Shown here: positions 16,951 through 25,426 of the stretch, one piece after another
Layout of the letters: each line of letters starts with the position of its first letter
How positions within the stretch are numbered: the first letter of the stretch is position 1
NCBI GenBank assembly: GCA_039196965.1
Contig: JBCCUK010000001.1
Span: 135,866-199,865 of the forward strand
DNA from: CALLCD01 sp039196965
GTDB taxonomy: Bacteria > Pseudomonadota > Alphaproteobacteria > Caulobacterales > Hyphomonadaceae
Direction: 5' to 3'
DNA length: 64,000 nt
Notes under the pieces: model-generated
The model's database searches: none
What the model was told of the DNA's origin: nothing
Seen by the model: the letters and a program-made list of their open reading frames with translations, nothing else
Position numbers and translations under genes: made by a program

Positions 16951-16985
16951 TTGAATTACGTGGGAAACGGGCTTACATTCCCTCC

Positions 16986-17342
16986 ATGGCCAGAAGACCA
17001 CGCCCCAAGATCGTATCTCTCACAGACGCCGCTGCCGAGCGCGTCCGCGAGATTATGGATGTAAAGGGGGTCGGATTCCTCCGCGTCGGAGTGAAAAATG
17101 GCGGTTGCGCTGGCATGGAATATGTCATGGATTATGCCGATTCACGCGAACCTCTGGACGAATTGGTTGAGGACAATGGCGTTCAGATCGTCATAGACTC
17201 AAAAGCGGTTCTTTTCCTGCTAGGATCGACCGTGGATTACGAAATGACGCCGATGCATGAAAAATTCGTGTTCAATAATCCTAACCAGACCGATGCCTGT
17301 GGCTGCGGCGAGAGCGTGACCATCGTGCCCGTCGCCTCCTAA
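16986..17342 (+). CDS. sufA: Fe-S cluster A-type carrier (SufA/IscA family)
   Basis: A-type carriers receive Fe-S clusters from the scaffold and deliver them to target proteins. The 118-residue product has the three conserved cysteines: one in VKNGGCAGMEYVMDY and two in the C-terminal ACGCGESV. Additional family motifs are LTDAAAERVREIM and FVFNNPNQTDACG. It closes the sufS-sufT-sufA run. Whether it is orthologous to SufA or ErpA cannot be told from sequence alone; the suf context favours SufA. Confidence 0.92.
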   Translation: MARRPRPKIVSLTDAAAERVREIMDVKGVGFLRVGVKNGGCAGMEYVMDYADSREPLDELVEDNGVQIVIDSKAVLFLLGSTVDYEMTPMHEKFVFNNPNQTDACGCGESVTIVPVAS

Positions 17343-17714
17343 CAGTGGCGGCATTCTAACGTCAGCCTCATCCCCTATGTTAACTCCTCTGACTGCAGAC
17401 TGCTCTTGAGCCGAATATCTGTTTTGACGATCTTCAAGGCAAAAGGCGCGACGGTAAAAACAGCATTGAATTTGCGATCGACATATAATATCGATTGATA
17501 TGTAAAAATCGAGCGTGAAGTCAGCAAGTACGACTTGAGTACTGTTGTATCCCCTCATCGCACTTCTTCGAAACATTCAGAACTAAAACCCTGATCAAGA
17601 GCCATGAAGGAATGATTGTATTGCGCCTGTGACAGGCGGCACGGTGGATGATTTCAGCGTGAAGATCGACTATGGCGACTGCATAACACTATTATGTGCT
17701 GGAGGAGAAAAGCC
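17343..17714. other. Intergenic stretch between sufA and cobO
   Basis: About 370 bases with no supported gene. It contains an A/T-rich patch near 17470-17505 with a short inverted repeat (ACATAT/ATATGT), possibly promoter-related, and ends in a strong GGAGGAG ribosome-binding site (17701-17707) for cobO. No B12-riboswitch conserved boxes were found here, unlike the region after bluB. Confidence 0.5.
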
Positions 17715-18314
17715 ATGAGCGACGCCGAGACGCACAAAGCCAAAATGCTGGAACTGCAAGCTGAGCAGAAGCGCAAGCGGGCTGAAGCCCGCGATCCGGG
17801 TCGCGGGCTTGTGTTGGTCCACACCGGTGACGGCAAAGGTAAGTCGAGCTCCGCTTTCGGAGTCATCATCCGTGCTTTGGGGTGGGGGCAGAAGGTCGGT
17901 GTGGTCCAATTCATCAAGGGAAAATGGGTAACCGGTGAAAAGCGGTTCTTCAAAGAGCTTGGCAAGGTCGACTGGCATACGATGGGCGACGGCTTTACCT
18001 GGGATACTCAGGATCGTGACCGCGACATTGCCGCGGCCGAGGCAGCTTTCGACCGAGGACGGGAGATGATGGTAAGTGGTGATTACGATCTCATTGTGCT
18101 TGATGAGATCAACATAGCGCTGCGTTATGACTATCTGGAAATCGACACTGTTCTTGAGGCCCTGAAAGCCAGATCAGATCGGACGAGCGTTGTCATTACT
18201 GGAAGGGATGCAATGCCAGAGCTTTGCGACTACGCTGACTTGGTGAGTGAGATGCGCGAGATAAAGCACCCCTTCAAAGCTGGTATCAAGGCCCAGCGAG
18301 GCATCGATTTTTAG
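17715..18314 (+). CDS. cobO: Cob(I)yrinic acid a,c-diamide adenosyltransferase
   Basis: CobO (BtuR/CobA family) transfers the adenosyl group of ATP to the cobalt of corrinoids, used in both synthesis and salvage of adenosylcobalamin. The 199-residue product has the P-loop GDGKGKSSSAFG near residues 37-48, then VGVVQFIKGKW, DLIVLDEIN and SVVITGRDA, all typical. The frame is open from 17694, but ATG 17715 is preceded at 7 bases by GGAGGAG and gives the normal N-terminus, so it is preferred. It is followed by bluB after 14 bases and lies upstream of the riboswitch, so it is not controlled by that element. Confidence 0.95.
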   Translation: MSDAETHKAKMLELQAEQKRKRAEARDPGRGLVLVHTGDGKGKSSSAFGVIIRALGWGQKVGVVQFIKGKWVTGEKRFFKELGKVDWHTMGDGFTWDTQDRDRDIAAAEAAFDRGREMMVSGDYDLIVLDEINIALRYDYLEIDTVLEALKARSDRTSVVITGRDAMPELCDYADLVSEMREIKHPFKAGIKAQRGIDF

Positions 18315-18328
18315 TATGCCGCCTGCCC

Positions 18329-18952
18329 ATGTCACGCTCTGAGTTTGAAGTACTAAGTGAACTCGTCGCTCGCCGGCGCGACGTTCGGCGTTTCCAGACA
18401 GATGCGGTGGACATTACACTTCTTGATGATGTGTTCCGGCTCGTTGAGCTCTCTCCGTCTGTTGGCAATAGCCAGCCATGGAGATGGGTTAGCGTCGACG
18501 AGCCAGCGTTGCGGGAGAAGGTCCAGACGAATTTCGAAGAGGCCAATCGTAGAGCGCGTGAGGCAGTATCGACCGACAAAAAGGAACTCTATGACAGTCT
18601 GAAACTTGCGGGCTTGAAGGAAGCGCCGGTTCAATTCGCTGTTTTTTGCGATCCAGAGACAGCCCAGGGAGATGGTCTTGGTCGACAAACCATGCCGGAG
18701 GCTCTTCATTATTCGGTAGTGTGTGCGCTTATGACTTTCTGGTTGGCGGCAAAGGCAAAAGGTCTTGGCGTCGGATGGATTTCAATACTTGATAGCGAGG
18801 CGATCTCAAAATTGCTTGGTGTTCCAAGCACATGGGAACTCATTGCCTATCTTTGTGTCGGCTATCCCATGGAGGAGCATTATGATCCAGAACTAGAGCG
18901 TTTTGGATGGCAAGATAGAGTTTGGTCGCGTGAGAACATTTTTAGGCGCTGA
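18329..18952 (+). CDS. bluB: 5,6-dimethylbenzimidazole synthase
   Basis: BluB is a flavin-destroying nitroreductase-fold enzyme that fragments reduced FMN to make 5,6-dimethylbenzimidazole, the lower ligand of B12, using oxygen. The 207-residue protein shows RRRDVRRFQTDAV near the N-terminus, SPSVGNSQPWRWV, the mid-region KEAPVQFAVFCD and the C-terminal GVGWISILD and AYLCVGYP segments typical of BluB rather than general nitroreductases. Its pairing with cobO in a B12 locus supports the assignment. It implies the organism makes its own lower ligand and can remodel imported corrinoids. Confidence 0.9.
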   Translation: MSRSEFEVLSELVARRRDVRRFQTDAVDITLLDDVFRLVELSPSVGNSQPWRWVSVDEPALREKVQTNFEEANRRAREAVSTDKKELYDSLKLAGLKEAPVQFAVFCDPETAQGDGLGRQTMPEALHYSVVCALMTFWLAAKAKGLGVGWISILDSEAISKLLGVPSTWELIAYLCVGYPMEEHYDPELERFGWQDRVWSRENIFRR

Positions 18953-19020
18953 CTAAGGTTAGATGTGTAAATCTTGCCCTGAATTGACTGTGCCGGGTTT
19001 TTCCTCTACGCGCAAAATCA

Positions 19021-19362
19021 GATGGTGCTTCTTGAGGAAGCTAAGAGGGAAGCCGATGGAAATTCGGCGCTGTACCCGCAACTGTTAGCCCTGAGCTGAT
19101 GGCCATTAAGTCACTGGATCTGTCGATCCGGGAAGACGGCCCGAAGCGTTGAACGGCAAGCCAGGAAACCTGCCATCGCGTCGTTCGTCCGGAGACCGGG
19201 AAAAGTTCTCTGTGGGCGGGAAGGCCAGACCTGTTATGGCTGGGCCTCTCCTTAGAAACGACACTTGAAAAGGGCCTGGCCGCCCGCCTGGGAATTTTCT
19301 CATGGGGCCAGACATGTCGTTTATGCGCGCCGATTCCGACGGGTGGCGAGGCGCTGGAGGGG
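19021..19362 (+). promoter_or_regulatory. Cobalamin (adenosylcobalamin) riboswitch with expression platform
   Basis: All main conserved blocks are present in order: GGTGC near the 5' end, GGGAAGCCGATGG then AATTCGGCGCTGTACCCGCA, a TCACTG element, GGGAAGACGGC, and the B12 box AGCCAGGAAACCTGCC at 19159-19174. GATGG (19021-19025) can pair with CCATC (19173-19177) to close the aptamer. The platform probably acts on translation: CCTCTCC (19245-19251) can pair over 7 bp, with one G-U, with GGAGGGG (19356-19362), the ribosome-binding site of btuB. A second pair of arms (AAACGACA 19256-19263 and TGTCGTTT 19315-19322) could form the competing hairpin. The aptamer is certain; the switching model is inference. 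Confidence 0.93.
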
Positions 19363-19368
19363 AAACCC

Positions 19369-21315
19369 ATGAATTATCGTTCCGCGCTCTTAGGCGCTGT
19401 TTCACTTTCGCTTGGTATTCATTTGCCTGTCGTAGCTACAGCGGCTGCCCAAACCGTAGGCGAGAGCGTGCCTGCAGCGGATGAACCTATCGAAGACGAT
19501 GATCGTCTCGATACGATTATCGTAACTGGAACACGCTTTGAAACATCTATCGATCAGTTGGGCCAGTCGGTCACCGTCATCACGGCGGAAGACATTGAGG
19601 CACGCCAGCAAATCCAGGTTTTCGACGCCCTTGCCTTGGTCCCTGGGGTGCAGACCTCACGGTCGGGTCCGATCGGTACGACGTCTACTGTGTTCGTTCG
19701 AGGTGCCCCCAGCAATACAACCCTGGTGGTGCAGGATGGTATCGTGCTGAATAACCTCGCTGCCACAAGTGGGGGTTTCAACTTCGCAAACTTCGACACG
19801 AGCGATGTGGAACGGATAGAGGTGATCCGTGGTGCGCAATCCACCATTTATGGGTCTGACGCTATCGGCGGGGTGATCAACATTATAACGAGGTCAGGTA
19901 CGGAAGGGCTTGGCGGTTCGGCCAGTCTGGAGGGTGGTTCCTTTGGCACATTTCGCGGACACGCTACCGTGCTCGGTGGCAACGAAAAGGCGAACGGTCG
20001 CATTACGGTCGGCGGCGTTAGAGCAGACGGCTTCTCAGCACAAAGCGACAACGACGAAGATGACGGCTTTGAGAATATCACAGTCTCATCGCGCGTTGGT
20101 TTCCAACCGCTTGATTCGCTGAAAATTGATGGAGTCATCAGGTATTCTGATAGCGAAGTGGACTTCGATGGCTTCCCTACCGATTTTGCCGTTTCGGACA
20201 CTCAGGAACTGAATGTTGCCGCTTTCGCTACCCATGAGTCACTCGGAGGCCGATTGAGCAATCGATTCGGCATCACTTATTCCACGCTAGACTCAATCAA
20301 TCTGAATGATGAAGGCGGGGACGAAGGCGATGGGGTTCCGAGCGAAGTTACTTTTCTGCAGGAAGGTGAACGCTTGTCCTATGAGTACCAAGGCGCTTTT
20401 CAGGCGACAGATTGGCTCGACCTGATCGTCGGCGCTGAACGCGAAGAAGCCGAGGCAAATGTGCCGATCGCCTTCGTATTTTTCAACGAAGAGGTGAATC
20501 AGACTTCCGGGTACGGACTCGCTCGCATTCAACCGAGAGACTGGATCGACTTTACCGTCGGCGTACGCCACGATGACAATTCAATGTTTGGTGGCTCCAC
20601 CACGGCCAACGCTGCAGGTAATATCCGGGTCGAACAGACGGGCACAATCTTGCGCGGCAGCTATTCCGAGGGTTTTCGTGCACCGTCACCAGGACAGCTT
20701 GGAGCCAATGCGAATAATCTGGATGCGATACTGGGCACCGGACTCGACCCAGCTCTCGAACCTGAGACGTCGACTGGCTGGGATATCGGAGTTCAACAAA
20801 CACTTCCGATCTTTAATACAGTTCTGGGGGTCGCATATTTCCAATCGGACATCGATAATCTGATAGCATTCCAGTCCGTTGGCCCCGCTTTTGCGCCCGC
20901 TTTTTTCAATGTGGACGAAGTGGATATCGAGGGCGTGGAAGTGACCCTGTCTGTCAGCCCATTCGATGGCTTACTTTTGGAAGCGAATTACACATATCTT
21001 GAAGCGGTGGATGCTGCCACTGGCATACAGTTGGACAACCGTCCAGAAAATCGCGCCACTTTCGATGTCAGTTGGGCGGCGACCGACAAGCTCAATCTCG
21101 GCGCACAGTTGATCGTCAATGGGGATGAAACCGAGAGCTTCGGTGATCCGCTCGACAGTTTTGCCGTGTTGAACTTACGAGCGGACTACGCATTGAACGA
21201 CACTTTCACGCTATTCGCGCGGCTCGATAACGCTACTGATAACAATTATGTAGACAATAGCGGTTTCAATACTCCTCCTCTCTCAGGCTTTGGAGGCATC
21301 CGCGCGAAGTTCTGA
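19369..21315 (+). CDS. btuB: TonB-dependent vitamin B12 receptor (BtuB-like)
   Basis: This outer-membrane receptor imports corrinoids using TonB energy. A signal peptide covers about residues 1-29 (ending ATAAAQ). A TonB-box-like DTIIVTGTRF lies near 45-55. A plug domain follows (VFDALALVPGVQTSRSG, VFVRGAPSN, VEVIRG-type RIEVIRGAQSTIYG, IGGVINIITRSG). The beta-barrel ends in the canonical terminal Phe (GIRAKF). At 648 residues it matches BtuB size. The B12 riboswitch directly upstream and the ABC transporter genes directly downstream identify the substrate class. The stop codon overlaps the next start by one base (TGATG). Confidence 0.93.
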   Translation: MNYRSALLGAVSLSLGIHLPVVATAAAQTVGESVPAADEPIEDDDRLDTIIVTGTRFETSIDQLGQSVTVITAEDIEARQQIQVFDALALVPGVQTSRSGPIGTTSTVFVRGAPSNTTLVVQDGIVLNNLAATSGGFNFANFDTSDVERIEVIRGAQSTIYGSDAIGGVINIITRSGTEGLGGSASLEGGSFGTFRGHATVLGGNEKANGRITVGGVRADGFSAQSDNDEDDGFENITVSSRVGFQPLDSLKIDGVIRYSDSEVDFDGFPTDFAVSDTQELNVAAFATHESLGGRLSNRFGITYSTLDSINLNDEGGDEGDGVPSEVTFLQEGERLSYEYQGAFQATDWLDLIVGAEREEAEANVPIAFVFFNEEVNQTSGYGLARIQPRDWIDFTVGVRHDDNSMFGGSTTANAAGNIRVEQTGTILRGSYSEGFRAPSPGQLGANANNLDAILGTGLDPALEPETSTGWDIGVQQTLPIFNTVLGVAYFQSDIDNLIAFQSVGPAFAPAFFNVDEVDIEGVEVTLSVSPFDGLLLEANYTYLEAVDAATGIQLDNRPENRATFDVSWAATDKLNLGAQLIVNGDETESFGDPLDSFAVLNLRADYALNDTFTLFARLDNATDNNYVDNSGFNTPPLSGFGGIRAKF

Positions 21316-22196
21316 TGAGAAGATTGATAGGTATGCTGAGAGTTTTCGCGGAGGGGTTATTCCTCGCCGCTGCTTCATGCCTGTCTGCTTGTGATAGCGC
21401 TCAAACCGAAGCGCCGGTTTCCAGCGAAGTTACAGATCGCCCTCAACGCATTGTCAGCCTCGACTTTTGCGCTGATCAATATGTTCTGAAACTGGCCGAC
21501 CGCGAACAAATCCTGGCGGTGTCGCCAGACGCTGTGAAGGACTTTTCCTACATGCGAGACGCTGCGGAAGGGGTGTCTAGTGTGCGCCCTGTCGCGGAAG
21601 ATGTGCTCATTCTAAAACCCGATCTGGTCGTGCGGGCCTATGGCGGCGGGCCGGGTGCCGCAGCGTTCTTTGAGCGGGCCGGCGTGCCGGTTTTGCAGGT
21701 TGGTTTTGCCTCGAATATCGATGGTGAGGATATGGGATCCATCCCGAGCCTTATCGAGCATATGGCGAATAGTCTCGGGCATCCTGCGCGGGGTGAGGCG
21801 CTTGTTTCCGATTTTCGCAACAGGCTTAGTGCTTTTAGCAATGATAGGAGGGATAAATCAGCGCTCTACATGACCCCGGCCGGGGTCACCACCGGACCGG
21901 GCTCGCTCATTCACGAGATGCTACTTGCCGCTGGATTGGAGAACTTCCAGAGGCAACCCGGCTGGCGGTCACTGCCTTTGGAGCGGCTGGCTTATGAGCA
22001 ACCTGATCTTGTTGCCGCAGCCTTTTTTAGGACACTGACCAACCATCCTGATGCCTGGAGCGCTTCAAGGCATCCGGTTGCAAGGGGGCAGCTTGCCGAG
22101 CCCGATACTGTTCCCATACAGGGCGCATGGACGGCATGCGGTGGCTGGTTCATTCTTGATGCCATCGAGGCGCTGACTGAAGGGGCCGGTAGATGA
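21315..22196 (+). CDS. btuF: Corrinoid-binding ABC transporter lipoprotein (BtuF-like)
   Basis: A 293-residue substrate-binding protein of the FepB/BtuF class. The N-terminus has a hydrophobic segment ending in LSAC, a lipobox, so it is probably a lipoprotein. The family features are RIVSLDFCADQYVLKLADRE near residue 45, VLILKPDLVVRA, and the C-terminal AWTACGGWFILDAIEAL. It is encoded between btuB and btuC, overlapping the former by 1 base and the latter by 4, so its substrate is inferred to be a corrinoid. Confidence 0.85.
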   Translation: MRRLIGMLRVFAEGLFLAAASCLSACDSAQTEAPVSSEVTDRPQRIVSLDFCADQYVLKLADREQILAVSPDAVKDFSYMRDAAEGVSSVRPVAEDVLILKPDLVVRAYGGGPGAAAFFERAGVPVLQVGFASNIDGEDMGSIPSLIEHMANSLGHPARGEALVSDFRNRLSAFSNDRRDKSALYMTPAGVTTGPGSLIHEMLLAAGLENFQRQPGWRSLPLERLAYEQPDLVAAAFFRTLTNHPDAWSASRHPVARGQLAEPDTVPIQGAWTACGGWFILDAIEALTEGAGR

Positions 22197-23188
22197 GCGG
22201 TGGGCGGGCCTTCGTGATACCGGGACTGACGCTTGCCAGTGTGTTGGCCATCTTTGCCGCCTGTTTGCTGGGATCGACACCCTTGCCGACGGAACGCGTG
22301 ATTGCGGCTTTCTTTGGCGGTGCTGACATCGGTGATCGGCTTGTGGTTTGGTCAATCCGGCTGCCAAGAGCGCTGGCTGCCTTCCTTGTTGGCGGCGCTT
22401 TAGGATTAAGTGGCGCAGCGCTGCAAGGGCTACTGCGCAATCCGCTGGCAGAGCCGGGTGTGCTGGGTGTATCCGCGACAGCCTCGCTTGCGGCAACATT
22501 CTCCCTCTATTATGGACTTGTTGGCATCAGTGCCTGGATCATGCCCATTGCTGCTATTCTCGGCGCGCTCGCCGCCACCGCACTGTTGGCTGTTGCTGCG
22601 ATCCGTGCACGTTCGGTTGTGACTCTGATTTTGATCGGCGTGGGGCTTTCCAGCTTCGCCGGAGCTCTCATGAGCCTCCTCATGAACCTGGCACCGAACC
22701 CGTTCTCACTCTCTGACATGGTCAACTGGATGCTTGGTTCAGTTGCCAATCGCAGCTTTAACGAAATCGTCCTTGCACTGCCGTTTCTTGTCGCTGGCAG
22801 CGGTATACTCCTCGCTACGCGGCGCGGACTATCGGCGCTCACCCTTGGCGAGGAAGCCGCGAGTGGTGTTGGACTTAATCTCCATCGCCAACGTATCCTG
22901 ACAGTGCTCGGCGCTGGCCTTGCGACAGGGGCTTCGGTGGCGCTTGCTGGAGCTATCGGATTTGTCGGCATCGTTGCCCCCCATCTCGTTCGACCGTTTG
23001 TTGACCATGATCCGGCACGTTCGCTTGTTCCGTCAGCACTACTCGCGGGATTGATCCTGGTGATTGCAGATATTGGCGTACGGATCATTCCAACTGACAG
23101 TGAGCTGAAGCTCGGCGTGGTTGCCGCCTTGATTGGTGCGCCAATCTTTATCTGGATCGCCATGCAGAGGCGGGCCGTCCATGACTGA
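22193..23188 (+). CDS. btuC: B12 ABC transporter permease (BtuC-like, FecCD family)
   Basis: An integral membrane permease of 331 residues, expected to dimerise and form ten-helix subunits. Hydrophobic segments are spread throughout. Family motifs are RLPRALAAFLVGGALGLSGA near the first third (the FecCD RxPR), NPLAEPGVLGVS, and GAIGFVGIVAPHLVRP near the C-terminus, followed by the coupling region for the ATPase. The start overlaps the btuF stop by 4 bases (ATGA), and its end overlaps the ATPase start by 8 bases. Confidence 0.93.
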   Translation: MSGGRAFVIPGLTLASVLAIFAACLLGSTPLPTERVIAAFFGGADIGDRLVVWSIRLPRALAAFLVGGALGLSGAALQGLLRNPLAEPGVLGVSATASLAATFSLYYGLVGISAWIMPIAAILGALAATALLAVAAIRARSVVTLILIGVGLSSFAGALMSLLMNLAPNPFSLSDMVNWMLGSVANRSFNEIVLALPFLVAGSGILLATRRGLSALTLGEEAASGVGLNLHRQRILTVLGAGLATGASVALAGAIGFVGIVAPHLVRPFVDHDPARSLVPSALLAGLILVIADIGVRIIPTDSELKLGVVAALIGAPIFIWIAMQRRAVHD

Positions 23189-23942
23189 GCTGACAGTCAG
23201 GGATGTATCTGTGAAGGCGGGGGATGCAGTGCTCGTCGAAGATGCAAGTTTCCGCCTTGCACGAGGTGAATTCGTTGCTTTGCTCGGTCCGAATGGTGCT
23301 GGTAAGACTAGCCTTATCCGCGCGAGCCTCGGTCTCGCAGTGCCGACATCCGGTGACGCACGTCTCGATGGTGAGATCACAAGCAATCTTTCCCCGATTA
23401 CCCGCGCGCAAAAGCTTGCCTATTTGCCACAAATTCGTCCGCTCGCCTGGCCAAACACGGTTCGCGACGTGGTCGCTCTCGGCCGGTTCTCCCACGGAGC
23501 AGTATTGGGGCGACTGAAGCGCACTGACGCTGAAGCAGTGGACCGGGCGCTCGCTGCCTGCGATCTCTCCGCGCTCGCGAATCGGAATTCCGATACGCTG
23601 TCCGGCGGCGAGCTTGCCCGCATGCACTGTGCACGCGCTTTTGCCGCCGAAGCGCCGCTGCTAATCGCAGACGAACCGATCGCTGCGCTCGATCCGCGTC
23701 ACCAATTTCGTATTCTTGACCTGATTGCTGAGTATGTCCGTCAGGGCGGCGGTGCACTTGTTGTGCTGCATGATATCGGACTGGCTGCGCGTTATGCTTC
23801 GCGCCTGATCTGGATGAAGGATGGCCGTATTCTCGCCGATGGTCCGCCATCGGAGACACTGACAAAAGATCGGCTTGAAATCACTTATGGGGTCCGCGCA
23901 ACGGTCGACGGGATCAAAGTTGAGATGGATGGTCCGATATGA
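23181..23942 (+). CDS. btuD: B12 ABC transporter ATP-binding protein (BtuD-like)
   Basis: This 253-residue ATPase powers the BtuC-like permease. It has Walker A GPNGAGKTSL, the Q-loop YLPQ, the signature LSGGELARMH, Walker B LLIADEPIAALD and the switch histidine in VVLHDIGLAARYA. The frame extends back to 23133, but ATG 23181 gives the normal N-terminus (TELTVRDVSV) and keeps the short-overlap pattern of this operon. It overlaps btuC by 8 bases and cobQ by 4, so receptor, importer and assembly genes are probably one transcript. Confidence 0.92.
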   Translation: MTELTVRDVSVKAGDAVLVEDASFRLARGEFVALLGPNGAGKTSLIRASLGLAVPTSGDARLDGEITSNLSPITRAQKLAYLPQIRPLAWPNTVRDVVALGRFSHGAVLGRLKRTDAEAVDRALAACDLSALANRNSDTLSGGELARMHCARAFAAEAPLLIADEPIAALDPRHQFRILDLIAEYVRQGGGALVVLHDIGLAARYASRLIWMKDGRILADGPPSETLTKDRLEITYGVRATVDGIKVEMDGPI

Positions 23943-25426
23943 CAGCGAGGGCACTGATGCTGCAGGGCACCGGCTCCGACGTCGGTAAATCAGTGCTGAC
24001 CGCTGCCCTCTGCCGCATCGCTCGTCGCAAAGGTTTGAGCGTTGCGCCATTCAAACCACAGAATATGTCCAACAATGCTGCTGCCTGCGCTTCCGGCGGA
24101 GAGATTGGCCGGGCTCAGGCCCTGCAGGCACGGGCCTGCGGGTTGGAACCGCACACCGATATGAACCCCGTTCTATTAAAGCCGCAGACTGACCGTAAGT
24201 CGCAAATTGTCATTCAGGGACGGGCCGTCGAGGCCATGGACGCGGCCGACTATATCGCCAATCGAGATAAGCTGATGGGCGCGGTCATGGAGAGTTTCGA
24301 TCGTCTCGCAGGGCACCACGACATCATCATTGTCGAAGGCGCAGGCAGCCCGGCTGAGACCAATCTGCGCGCCCGCGACATTGCCAATATGGGATTTGCC
24401 AGACGCGCAGGCGTACCTGTCTGTCTCATCGGCGATATTGAGAAGGGCGGTGTCATCGCAAGCCTCGTAGGAACCAAGGCTGTCATCGACCAGGAAGACG
24501 CGGCGATGATTGGCGGCTTTGTCGTCAACAAGTTTCGCGGTGATCCGCGCCTGTTCGATGATGGAGTCAGCGAGATCGAGACACGCACAGGGTGGCCATG
24601 CTTTGGGGTTATCCCATGGCTGAAGGCCAGCGCGCGTCTCCCAGCTGAAGACGCTGTCGCGCTCAATCGGCCGGACGCTGGCAATAAAGGAAAACTGAAA
24701 ATCGCGGCACCGATGCTTAGTCGCATTGCTAATTTTGATGATGCAGATCCGTTAAAGCTCGAGCCGGGCGTCGCATTCGAATGGGTGCCGCCCGGACAGG
24801 TGATCCCGCACGATGCCGATATCGTGATTCTCTTCGGCACGAAGTCGACGCTCGGTGATCTGGCCTTCCTTCGCGCCCAAGGCTGGGATCATGACATCAT
24901 GGCCCATGCTCGCGCCGGTGGCCGGGTGCTCGGTATTTGCGGCGGCTATCAGATGCTTGGTCAGCGCATTTCTGATCCTCACGGGGTGGATGGCGCACCT
25001 GGCGAAGCGAAAGGGCTCGGCCTTTTGGAGGTTGATACCGTGATGACCAAGGATAAATGCGTGGCTCTGGTCAGAGGTATCTACGCCCGCTCCGGGGAGG
25101 CGATCAGTGGCTACGAGATCCATATGGGTGAAACCGGCGGGCCGGACACTGCACGACCTTTTGCGCAAATCGACGGCGAACCGGACGGTGCCATCAGTGC
25201 GGACGGATTGATACAGGGCAGCTATCTCCATGGTGCCTTTACGAGCGACACGTTTCGCCGGGCATGGCTGGCTGATGCCGGAGCCAAAGCCGATCCGCAG
25301 CTGACCTATGGTGCGGAAGTTGACCGCGCACTTGATGCCCTTGCCGCTGGGGTCGAACAGGCGGTCGACATTGACGCACTATTTGCATTGGCAAAACGAA
25401 TAGGCTGGAGCCCGAGTGTTTCATGA
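23939..25426 (+). CDS. cobQ: Cobyric acid synthase (glutamine-hydrolysing)
   Basis: CobQ amidates four carboxyl groups of adenosylcobyrinic acid a,c-diamide to give cobyric acid. The 495-residue protein has the N-terminal dethiobiotin-synthetase-like ATP domain (LMLQGTGSDVGKSVLTAALCR, FKPQNMSNNA) and the C-terminal class I glutamine amidotransferase domain, with the catalytic cysteine in GRVLGICGGYQMLG (about residue 330) and a His in GSYLHGAFTSDTFR. It lies between the transporter ATPase and cbiB with 4-base overlaps. Because no earlier ring genes are here, it probably acts on imported incomplete corrinoids. Confidence 0.95.
   Translation: MTARALMLQGTGSDVGKSVLTAALCRIARRKGLSVAPFKPQNMSNNAAACASGGEIGRAQALQARACGLEPHTDMNPVLLKPQTDRKSQIVIQGRAVEAMDAADYIANRDKLMGAVMESFDRLAGHHDIIIVEGAGSPAETNLRARDIANMGFARRAGVPVCLIGDIEKGGVIASLVGTKAVIDQEDAAMIGGFVVNKFRGDPRLFDDGVSEIETRTGWPCFGVIPWLKASARLPAEDAVALNRPDAGNKGKLKIAAPMLSRIANFDDADPLKLEPGVAFEWVPPGQVIPHDADIVILFGTKSTLGDLAFLRAQGWDHDIMAHARAGGRVLGICGGYQMLGQRISDPHGVDGAPGEAKGLGLLEVDTVMTKDKCVALVRGIYARSGEAISGYEIHMGETGGPDTARPFAQIDGEPDGAISADGLIQGSYLHGAFTSDTFRRAWLADAGAKADPQLTYGAEVDRALDALAAGVEQAVDIDALFALAKRIGWSPSVS

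Noticed and set aside
17343..17714. Possible second B12 riboswitch upstream of cobO
   Set aside because: The B12 box and other conserved blocks seen at 19021-19177 are absent here.
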